Positions 1-5,782 of a stretch of 10,591 nucleotides of DNA are shown here, piece after piece. The stretch is from the NCBI GenBank assembly GCA_001513395.1, contig LFTP01000091.1, forward strand, positions 1-10,591, read 5' to 3'. The stretch is from Clostridia bacterium DTU080. Its GTDB lineage: Bacteria > Bacillota > Limnochordia > DTU080. Position 1 is the first letter of the stretch. Every line of letters begins with the position of its first letter. Made by a program: the position numbers and the translations under genes. The notes beneath the pieces are model-generated. The model saw only the letters and a list, made by a program, of their open reading frames with translations. It ran no database searches and was not told the DNA's origin.

Positions 1-1
1 C

Positions 2-187
2 CCATCTTCGACAGGATGGGAAAATAAGACCCCCAGTATCTCCGATCCGTGGTGGCATAGAGTCAATCTGGATGCCAAGCACCGCCGATTCGGATTCCTG
101 ATAGTGGCAAAAGATCGATCTGAAGAGATAACTCAAAGAGTCCTTCTATCGGGTTCCGGCGAGAAGGTAAAGGTAGACGTGCTATGA
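2..187 (+). CDS. C-terminal end of an unidentified protein (5' partial)
   Basis: A frame open from the left window edge runs to a TGA at 185-187, giving about 61 residues of balanced, protein-like composition. It includes DPWWHRVNLDAKHRRFGFLI, then VAKDRSEEITQRVLL, and ends KVKVDVL. The pattern of a basic pair, RFGFLIVA and then an amphipathic helix loosely recalls the tail of ATP-grasp ligases of the PurT/CarB kind (RRxGxxLA followed by EEA helices), but the match is too weak to name the gene. No start is visible; the gene begins left of the window. The stop lies 43 bases before the end of the transposase remnant on the other strand, so the gene may itself be truncated by that insertion. It could also be a chance open frame, given how short it is. 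Confidence 0.45.
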   Translation, partial: PSSTGWENKTPSISDPWWHRVNLDAKHRRFGFLIVAKDRSEEITQRVLLSGSGEKVKVDVL

Positions 188-230
188 ACAGTCAAGCGCG
201 TCGCAGTACCTTGGCAAGTGAATAGGGGTC

Positions 231-509
231 TTAGATTAAGGTGTTATCACCGCCCGGAGGAGTCCAGCGGTAATCTGTATTGTAGAGACAGTTTTGCGTC
301 CATAGAGCATGGATGATGTGAACAAGTTTACGGGCAACTGCGGCCATGGCTACGTAATGGTGTTTGCCTTGAGCTCGCTTTAGATCGTAAGACTCTCGAA
401 GCTGCGGACTAAATCTCACTGCTGAGATTGCAGCAAGCCATATTGCTCGACGCAGATAAGGTGACCCACGCTTTGACCGTAGCATCGAAACCGGCGAAGG
501 CCGGGCATT
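231..509 (-). pseudogene. IS110-family transposase, C-terminal remnant with internal deletion and frameshift
   Basis: Read on the minus strand, 478 down to 231 encodes the hallmark C-terminal part of IS110-type transposases (Transposase_20 region): SKRGSPYLRRAIWLAA, then QGKHHYVAMAAVARKLVHII and a stop after DNTLI. Immediately upstream, in another frame, 509-470 encodes PAFAGFDATVK, the segment that in intact IS110 proteins precedes SKRGSPYLRR by roughly 15-20 residues. Here the two segments overlap at GTCAAAG, so about 50 bases including the usual SG-containing stretch (in IS110 recombinases the site of the catalytic serine) are missing and the frame is shifted. The N-terminal DEDD/RuvC-like domain is absent: homology stops at about 509, exactly where the palindrome begins. 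The protein is therefore inactive. Family assignment is from recognised motifs. Confidence 0.82.
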
Positions 510-561
510 GGAGAAGGGGCTGTCCCAAAAGCAAGGTTGGGACAGCCCCATTGGCCTCTCC
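510..561. repeat. Long perfect-stem palindrome at the IS110/TnpB junction
   Basis: GGGGCTGTCCCA (516-527) pairs perfectly with TGGGACAGCCCC (538-549) around a 10-base loop. After a gap the flanks GGAGA (510-514) and TCTCC (557-561) also pair. The unit fills precisely the gap between the end of the IS110 homology (about 509) and the start of the TnpB homology (about 562). A related palindrome lies inverted at 1200-1230. GGGGCTGTCCCA resembles terminal inverted repeats of several insertion-sequence families, so this could be two abutting transposon ends or a minimal MITE. It could also be a REP-like hairpin unit. Neither reading can be settled from this copy alone. Confidence 0.7.
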
Positions 562-765
562 AAAACGGCAGAGGATGGGAGAACGGTCATAGAAGTCAAT
601 CCGGCTTATACTTCTCAAACATGCTCTTCTTGCGGCCAGCTGTTTGGTCCATCCGCTCGGACTGTTGCTTGCTCCTGCGGTCGGGTTCTTGATCGCGATG
701 TCAATGCCGCCGTTAGTATCCTTCCGTACGATGCTGGAACGGATACGTTTATCTGTCTGGCCTGA
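562..765 (+). pseudogene. tnpB: IS200/IS605-family TnpB, C-terminal zinc-ribbon fragment
   Basis: The frame encodes the terminal part of the RNA-guided nuclease TnpB (OrfB zinc-ribbon region): GRTVIEVNPAYTSQTCSSCG, then ACSCG, then LDRDVNAAVSIL, with a stop at 763-765. CxxC and CxC are the zinc ligands, and the Asp in LDRDVNAA is the last RuvC catalytic residue of the family. Only about 65 residues of a protein that is normally about 350-450 remain; the N-terminal and the first two RuvC motifs are absent. An in-frame ATG at 508 gives an 85-codon open frame, but its first 18 codons are the palindrome and not TnpB. The final residues after SIL do not look like a usual TnpB tail. TnpB normally uses a guide RNA made from its own 3' end and right flank; that role is presumably lost here. 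A non-functional remnant is the best call. Confidence 0.85.
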
Positions 766-1199
766 CGTCGGGAACCGAGGACTACCGCCCGTAGAAGGGG
801 CTTCCTGACTGAAAGGCGCGTTCAAGAATCGGAAGGCTCAACTTCCCTCGCCATGCACGAGAGCCAGAGGTAACCGCCAAATAAGGATAAGGTTCTGACT
901 CCGTGAGCGTAAGGCCAAGGCAAGAGAGAACCCGTGTTCCGAAAGGAGCATAAGACTGGGTGCCCAGTTGTCGACATGATGATAGAGCGTGTTCGCGCGC
1001 CTGGAAGTTGATCGAGGCTTTCGACGGATTCTTCTTCGCTGGATTGGGAAGGTCAGCGTCGAATGGGGCCTGCCGTGTATGGCAGATGATTTGACAAGAC
1101 TCGGCGCCATAGCCGGGTGATGAACAGGGATCCGACGGTCAGCTAATTCGGAAACACCGCCAAACGTTCCATCGGATGCTCTGAGAGACGAAAGCCGGA
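766..1199. other. Gene-free stretch downstream of the tnpB fragment
   Basis: I see no convincing coding frame on either strand in these 434 bases. All three plus-strand frames are interrupted, and the 90-codon minus frame at 838-1110 has no recognisable motif. The proximal part would correspond to the omega-RNA/right-end region of an IS200/IS605 element if that end were preserved. Only weak pairings are visible, such as GCCC/GGGC around 790-800 and GGTTCT (891-896) with AGAACC (927-932). The stretch is bounded on the right by the inverted palindrome at 1200. Decayed mobile-element sequence is the simplest reading. Confidence 0.45.
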
Positions 1200-1230
1200 G
1201 CCGTCCCAGCTTTGCCTGTGGGACGGCCCC
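1200..1230. repeat. Inverted second copy of the palindrome; possible terminator of the ankyrin gene
   Basis: GCCGTCCCA (1200-1208) pairs perfectly with TGGGACGGC (1219-1227) around a 10-base loop. Read on the minus strand it is GGGGCCGTCCCA, ten bases, then TGGGACGGC, the same design as the palindrome at 516-549 but with one T-A pair replaced by C-G on both arms. It sits 17-48 bases past the stop of the minus-strand ankyrin gene and could act as its terminator hairpin, although no T run follows. The outer GGGG is unpaired here because one arm is shorter. Confidence 0.65.
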
Positions 1231-1247
1231 CAGGCCGCAGAGCGGCT

Positions 1248-2819
1248 TTAGCGTTCAACGGTAGTCGTTTCTGCGTCGATCATCTCCGCGCATGGTCTTT
1301 GCTCCGCAACTACCCCTTGAGCCGTGATCCGCAAACGGTGCATCGCCAACCAGGAGACCAACATCTCTCGGAACTTGTCACGGACGGCAGCGTCTATGTC
1401 CTCTTTGTCGAGTCGATCCCACGGATTCCATTCCGGAAGACCGATGGATTCCGTATCCTCCGGTTTAACATCCAAAGCACGAAGTGCAGCAGAATAGACC
1501 TTGGTGAGGCCGATCATGTTGTCGAGATAGTGATCCGGTTCGGGCTCCCTCGAAATCATCCTGTTTGTGAAATCAGATATGGCTTTCAAATACAAGGGGT
1601 GTTCGGCGTATTCAGTTGCGAGTTGAGCAAGATCGTCCCACATCATGACGTTGCGGTAATCATCTTCTTTCCAGGTGGATTCTTTCAGCATCCTCTCCGA
1701 GATCGTCGCCAAATAAGTCTCCAGGGCTTCCTCGTCGCCCCGCAACGCTTTGAGAACGAGATATCTGAGCGCCGCGGTGGTAGCCGAATCATCGGGCCGC
1801 CCTTGTGAGTAGGCTTCAACGATGGGAACCAACCATACTCGTTCAAATCTCTCAAGATCGTCTGCGCCTTGCATAGGCCGATCCGACATCCATTCAAAGA
1901 CTTGCTCTGCTGTGAAGCCGTAATCCTTTGACTGATCGGGTGCTATATCACCGGCGAGCAATCCCATCAAGAAGTCTTCTTTTTTCAACTGCTCTTGCAT
2001 TAGCTCAAGGATCAAGCCGCGAACGGAAGGTGTTATCGAGACACCCAGTGCTTTCAGTTGGGCGGCGATAAGTCTTTCCGCCACCTGGGAGTCTTTTTTG
2101 TTTGGCAACGTGCGTACAGCCATTGGCAGAGCTGTCTGTCCATTCCATTCGGCACTCAAATCCGCACCGGCATCGATCAAGACTTGAACGACTTCCGGAC
2201 TATCGCTCCATGTTGCCGCCACGATAGGCGCAGTCATTCCGGACTCATCGGCGGCGTTGACATCCGCCCCGGCTTTGATGAGTGTCTCAAGCGCTTTTGG
2301 ATTGTCACTCCATGCAGCCGCCGCGATGAGCGCGGTCATACCGGATGTGTCTCTGGCGTTTACATCGGCGCCGGCATCTATAAGGGCTTTGATCACTTCC
2401 GGATTGCCATTCCACCTTGCGGCCTCCATGAGTGCGGTAACGCCGGATTCATCTCTGGCATTCACATCGGCACCGGCGGTAACGAGGGCTCGGACCACTT
2501 CAGGGTTGACAGTCGACATTGCTGCCGCCACAAGTGCAGTCACATCAAACCCTAACTCATCTCTGGCATGTATATCGGCACCGGCGTCTATGAGAACCTG
2601 GATCACTTCAGGATCGTTACTCCATCTGGCCGCTTCAATAAGGGGGGTAGAGCCGGATTCGTCTCTGGCATTCACATCGACCCCGGCAGCTATCAAGCTC
2701 TTGACATCAGCTGCTGTCCAAGCCGGATTGAACGGCAACAGCGATGGAACTGAGGCGGTTGCAAGACACGACGTCAGAATGAGAAGCAGAGAACTTATGA
2801 GCAGTGGTGTTCGCTTCAT
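1248..2819 (-). CDS. Ankyrin-repeat lipoprotein with an unassigned C-terminal half
   Basis: A 523-residue protein when started at the ATG at 2819. That start is preferred over an in-frame ATG at 2888 because it is preceded by a purine-rich AGAGGGGG ribosome site and begins directly with a lipoprotein signal: MKRT, a hydrophobic run, and lipobox LTSC with Cys at residue 18. It is therefore probably lipid-anchored in the envelope; lipid attachment is inferred. Residues about 31-237 form roughly six ankyrin units of about 35 residues. The repeated core is GADVNARD then SGxTALxxAARW and NPEVIxxLIDA, slightly longer than the classic 33-residue unit because of a WSNDP/WNGNP insert. Ankyrin repeats bind protein partners; the partner here is unknown. 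Residues about 238-523 are mostly helical, acidic and tryptophan-containing, with no family I recognise. The gene stands alone, convergent with the mobile remnants to its left. Confidence 0.85.
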   Translation of the reverse strand: MKRTPLLISSLLLILTSCLATASVPSLLPFNPAWTAADVKSLIAAGVDVNARDESGSTPLIEAARWSNDPEVIQVLIDAGADIHARDELGFDVTALVAAAMSTVNPEVVRALVTAGADVNARDESGVTALMEAARWNGNPEVIKALIDAGADVNARDTSGMTALIAAAAWSDNPKALETLIKAGADVNAADESGMTAPIVAATWSDSPEVVQVLIDAGADLSAEWNGQTALPMAVRTLPNKKDSQVAERLIAAQLKALGVSITPSVRGLILELMQEQLKKEDFLMGLLAGDIAPDQSKDYGFTAEQVFEWMSDRPMQGADDLERFERVWLVPIVEAYSQGRPDDSATTAALRYLVLKALRGDEEALETYLATISERMLKESTWKEDDYRNVMMWDDLAQLATEYAEHPLYLKAISDFTNRMISREPEPDHYLDNMIGLTKVYSAALRALDVKPEDTESIGLPEWNPWDRLDKEDIDAAVRDKFREMLVSWLAMHRLRITAQGVVAEQRPCAEMIDAETTTVER

Positions 2820-3397
2820 GAGGGCCCCCTCTTTTCTGCTGGATTCCCGATCGCTCTCGCGGTGCCATGTATCTTGGATGAGCGACAATAGACACTATAC
2901 GTCACTTCTCTTCTCGCCGTTTGTCTAATAACCTGCAGTGTTTCCGGCGATCCGGGGTAGGCGACCGCTCAGCTATAATTGAAGATCTGATCGGAACCGA
3001 GCGAGCGCTTCATTTATCAGTCTTCGATTCAGGCATTCAGCCGAGCGATGAGGATAAACGGAGGTTACGGCCGGCAACAGGAGTCTCGATCGGCCATTGA
3101 CATCGGCCCTCGTTTTTGATTCTGTATCTGCACGTATCGCAATCACAAGAAGGGCGACTCAACGTAGAGTGGGATCCAACGCATAGCCTACATAGATCCA
3201 TCTAGATGAACCAGTCAGCAAAGTCGATGCTTCAAATTGAGATTACTTGACGCATAATAATCAATATGATATCCAAAGGTTATGTATATAATATCAATGG
3301 TGTAATCGTGTGTCGATATGCCGGTTGCTCGTCTGTCGACACCGGACGGGGTTTATTCGAGGCGACCTCTTAGGATCCGTATAGCTCCCGATGATGA
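2820..3397. other. Gene-free intergenic region with an AT-rich, promoter-like patch
   Basis: No supported gene lies here. Bases 2820-2940 must hold the promoter and leader of the ankyrin gene on the minus strand, but I could not place a convincing -35/-10 pair. Bases about 3230-3300 are markedly AT-rich against the surroundings, with TTGACG at 3247-3252, TATGAT at 3265-3270 and TATAAT at 3287-3292; none of these pairs has the normal 16-18 base spacing. A GGCC-rich stretch followed by five T at about 3088-3117 is a weak terminator candidate. The rest shows nothing I can name. Confidence 0.4.
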
Positions 3398-3735
3398 TCA
3401 GCGTTGATTGGAACCGACGGTATCATCTTGTCGTCTACCAAGGGTCCCGATGAAGCTTGGCGGTTGGTGAAGTTATTCCGCGGTGGGTATGTCCAACGAG
3501 ACAAAGCCCTGAGCAAGTTGGAGGTATCCATTCGATCAACCCATAGAGATCGACGCTATCAACCAACATGAAGAAGCACGTACGATTTCGAAAGGTCCGA
3601 TCACAACATACGGAACCGTAAAGCAGGGTTATCTCTATAGATTTAGCGTTCAGGCGCTGGCCAAGATTGTGGCTCAGACCAACGTCAACTGGCCCGAGTA
3701 CGTTCGTGACGCAGTGAGGAACGTAACCGCTCACT
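3398..3735 (+). pseudogene. Possible decayed tail of a sugar-ABC solute-binding protein
   Basis: The frame open from 3398 to the TGA at 3569-3571 encodes GTDGIILSSTKGPDEAWRLV followed by KLFRGGYVQRDKALSKLEV. Extracellular solute-binding proteins of the family-1 (UgpB/MalE-like) type end with a similar block, typically a Ser/Lys-rich strand, then xPxEAWxLvKFL and a helix. A second frame, open from 3513 and continuous with the EVE frame, reads plausibly as continuing protein (EEARTISKGPITTYG, then SVQALAKIV and PEYVRDAVRNV). I infer one gene broken by a frameshift, lacking its signal peptide and most of its body. There is no ATG start in either piece. The resemblance is by eye and short, so this is tentative; the alternative is that the second frame is an N-terminal extension of the EVE gene. 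Confidence 0.3.
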
Positions 3736-3998
3736 CCGCCTGGCTCTTCCAAGCCAACCCCGAGCGCTATGATGTGCTGCAGGCGATCAAAGACCTCGAT
3801 CAGCTTACCTGGACGGTGAGCAAGTATGCTAACCGGATCCGAGCGGGTGACAAGGCCTACATTTGGGAGTCAGGGAAGGAGGCGGGTGTGATTGCCGTGG
3901 CGAGGGTGCTGTCCGATCCGGAGCAGATGACTCCTCTCGAGGACGAAAAACCGTATTTTCGCGACAGAAACCTTGCCGAGTCTGAGTCGGTGGGGTGA
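3669..3998 (+). CDS. EVE-domain modified-base reader, N-terminal part, frame broken before the domain ends
   Basis: This encodes most of an EVE domain (PUA-like fold, family known to bind modified cytosine): AWLFQANPERYDVL at residues about 24-37, then W48 in LTWTVSKY, and RIRAGDKAYIWESGKEAGVI at 57-75, the signature of the fold. The frame stops at TGA 3996-3998 just as the domain's last third should begin; that third follows in the next frame (VTIAIEKVL). The start is uncertain. GTG 3669 gives 109 residues but lacks a ribosome site. GTG 3714 gives 94 and an N-terminus of usual length for EVE proteins, also without a clear ribosome site. The open frame extends upstream to 3513 with no ATG. 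It is the first member of an overlapping cluster with the McrB-like and nuclease genes, consistent with a DNA-modification sensor of a type IV restriction system. Confidence 0.72.
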   Translation: MAQTNVNWPEYVRDAVRNVTAHSAWLFQANPERYDVLQAIKDLDQLTWTVSKYANRIRAGDKAYIWESGKEAGVIAVARVLSDPEQMTPLEDEKPYFRDRNLAESESVG

Positions 3999-5782
3999 CC
4001 ATCGCGATCGAGAAGGTCCTACCCAATCGCATCACACGCCACCGGTTTCAGGAGCATGAGGTGCTTTCGCAGGTGAGCATTCTCAAGCAGCCCCAAGGGG
4101 CGGTCTTCCGGCTCACATCCGAACAGGCGGCGGCTCTTGAAGAGATGATCAAAGGACAGCAGGAGGTCGGTCGGATCGTCCGCGTTGGAGTTGCTTGGTC
4201 CCGCTGGCAGACGTATCGTGAGCAAGGCTACGTATCCATCGGTTGGCGAGCGGTCAGGGACTTGCGACAATACAGTTCATGCGAGAAGGTCGCCAAAGCG
4301 GTTCATCAATCTTTGGCTCAGGAATGCCCGACTGAGCGGCAACGCGAATCGGTTGCCCGTCAACTTTGGAGTTTTCGCACCTTGCAACCCGGCGATGAGA
4401 TCATTGTCACTCAAGGCACCTCAGCCATATTGGCCGTTGGCCGGGTTCAAGAACCGGGCTATCGGTGGGAGGGAGAGGAGGTCGGGCACACCGTTGTCGC
4501 AGACTGGGATGAGACCGTTGCCCGGCGAGTAGGCAGGCATCCCCACTGGCGAGCGACCGTCGTGGAAGAGGCCGACAACGATCTGGCCGAGCTTATTCGC
4601 ACACCGGGACCTAGCCTACCGCCTCCTCTTCCGGATCTGGCTACGGTATCTAACCGGTTCGCTGGCGCTCTTATCGACAGTCATATTCGCTTCGGACGTT
4701 ATCACGATGAAACGGTCACCGCATTCGTGGTCAGTCTGGCCACCAAGCCCTTCGTCATTCTGACCGGCCTGTCCGGATCCGGCAAGACATTGATCGCCGT
4801 CCGCTTCGGTGAATGGTTTGGCTCCGAGCGCCACCTTGTCGTCGCCGTAAGACCCGATTGGACCGGACCTGAAGCTCTTTTCGGTTACGAAGACGCCCTC
4901 CGGGAACAGGATGAACACGGACAAAGGCCCTGGTACGTTCCTGAAGCATTGGCCTTTATGCTCAAGGCGGCTCGCGACCCAGAGTATCCCTATCTGTTGA
5001 TACTCGATGAGATGAATTTGGCGCACGTCGAACGTTACTTCGCGGACTTTCTTTCGGGTCTCGAGTCGGAACAACCCGTTTTGCCCAATCTGATCAAGGG
5101 AGACGACGGATGGTGGCGTCTGATGCCCGGCGGACCTGAGCGCATCCCCATTCCCGAAAACCTTTTCGTAGCCGGGACCGTGAACGTCGATGAGACCACA
5201 TATATGTTTTCACCCAAGGTACTCGATCGGGCCAATACGCTGGAATTCGAGGTCGATAGCGCCGATCTGTCCGAGACAATGCGGCGCCCCACCCCGAGCG
5301 AACCCGGCGAAGCCGGACTCGTACGGGGTTTTCTGACCATCGCTACAGATCCGGACGGTCATTTGGAGCAGAGTCCGGTCGATCTGTCCCAATTCACCGG
5401 TTATCTTCGTACTCTTCACCGCCTACTGGCCGACTCAAATGTTCGGTTCGGTCGCCGCGTGGTCTACGAAGCCAATCGATTTGCCGCTCTTTTGGGGCAC
5501 GCAGGCATCACTGATTTGTTAACCGCCCTCGATTTGCAGGTCTTGCAGAAGGTGCTTCCTCGCATACATGGCTCGCGAAAACGCATTGAACCGATCCTTC
5601 GGGCCCTGGGCCGTTTCTGTTTCGATCCCGATCTGTCCCTTGAAGAGGCAGAAGCTGAGCTCACCGTTTTTGATCCTGAGGAACTGCCAGAGGGAGAACC
5701 CAAGCTGCCCCGGTCTTTCCGCAAGGTACGGCGCATGATGAAAAGCTTGCGTGCCGATCAGTTCGTCAGCTTCACGGAGTGA
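3995..5782 (+). CDS. mcrB-like: McrB-like AAA+ GTPase/ATPase with EVE tail and a second PUA/EVE-like domain
   Basis: 595 residues from GTG 3995, which overlaps the previous TGA as GTGA. Residues 1-55 are not a usual N-terminus: they complete the EVE domain (IEKVLPNRITRH, LSQVSILKQPQGAVFRLT). Residues about 60-200 resemble a second PUA/EVE-like reader: YVSIGW at 79-84, LWSFRTLQPGDEIIV at 124-138, ILAVGRV at 145-151. A Pro-rich linker (203-215) leads to the AAA+ motor: Walker A GLSGSGKT 258-265, Walker B LLILDEMN 334-341 followed by LAHVERYFADFLSGLES, and a sensor-like GTVNVDETTYMFSPKVLDRA at 394-413. This matches the McrB family, whose classic member is GTP-dependent. Here NVDETT takes the place of the MNTADRS-type motif of E. 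coli McrB, so nucleotide preference is open. The role is to couple base recognition to the downstream nuclease. It overlaps the nuclease gene by one base. Probably one gene with the preceding EVE frame. Confidence 0.88.
   Translation: MTIAIEKVLPNRITRHRFQEHEVLSQVSILKQPQGAVFRLTSEQAAALEEMIKGQQEVGRIVRVGVAWSRWQTYREQGYVSIGWRAVRDLRQYSSCEKVAKAVHQSLAQECPTERQRESVARQLWSFRTLQPGDEIIVTQGTSAILAVGRVQEPGYRWEGEEVGHTVVADWDETVARRVGRHPHWRATVVEEADNDLAELIRTPGPSLPPPLPDLATVSNRFAGALIDSHIRFGRYHDETVTAFVVSLATKPFVILTGLSGSGKTLIAVRFGEWFGSERHLVVAVRPDWTGPEALFGYEDALREQDEHGQRPWYVPEALAFMLKAARDPEYPYLLILDEMNLAHVERYFADFLSGLESEQPVLPNLIKGDDGWWRLMPGGPERIPIPENLFVAGTVNVDETTYMFSPKVLDRANTLEFEVDSADLSETMRRPTPSEPGEAGLVRGFLTIATDPDGHLEQSPVDLSQFTGYLRTLHRLLADSNVRFGRRVVYEANRFAALLGHAGITDLLTALDLQVLQKVLPRIHGSRKRIEPILRALGRFCFDPDLSLEEAEAELTVFDPEELPEGEPKLPRSFRKVRRMMKSLRADQFVSFTE

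Noticed and set aside
1..20. Hairpin CCCATC / GATGGG at the left edge
   Set aside because: Lies within the open partial coding frame and is short; too weak to call a terminator.
508..765. Calling the 85-codon frame an intact small zinc-ribbon gene
   Set aside because: Its first 18 codons are palindrome sequence and the rest is the tail of TnpB; no separate start or ribosome site is apparent.
838..1110. 90-codon minus-strand frame downstream of the tnpB fragment
   Set aside because: Composition is Arg/Ser/Leu-rich with no motif; it appears to be a chance frame in decayed sequence.
840..1199. Group II intron or retron RNA in the non-coding stretch
   Set aside because: No reverse transcriptase and no recognisable domain V or msr/msd pattern was found.
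1212..1808. 198-codon plus-strand frame over the 3' half of the ankyrin gene
   Set aside because: Antisense to a well-supported gene, with no recognisable domain and no ribosome site.
2058..2928. Long plus-strand open frames opposite the ankyrin gene
   Set aside because: They mirror the ankyrin repeats on the other strand; repetitive codon use keeps the complement open, and the translations show no independent motif.
2974..2979. TATAAT as a promoter in the ankyrin/EVE interval
   Set aside because: No -35-like sequence at a suitable distance (TCCGGG lies there) and no gene starts nearby downstream.
3435..3752. 105-codon minus-strand frame before the EVE gene
   Set aside because: No motif, no ribosome site, and it overlaps plus-strand frames with better protein character.
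3992..3998. Classical programmed -1 frameshift signal at the EVE break
   Set aside because: GGTGGGGTGA does not fit the X XXY YYZ slippery heptamer, and I found no clear downstream stem or pseudoknot; slippage remains possible but unsupported.
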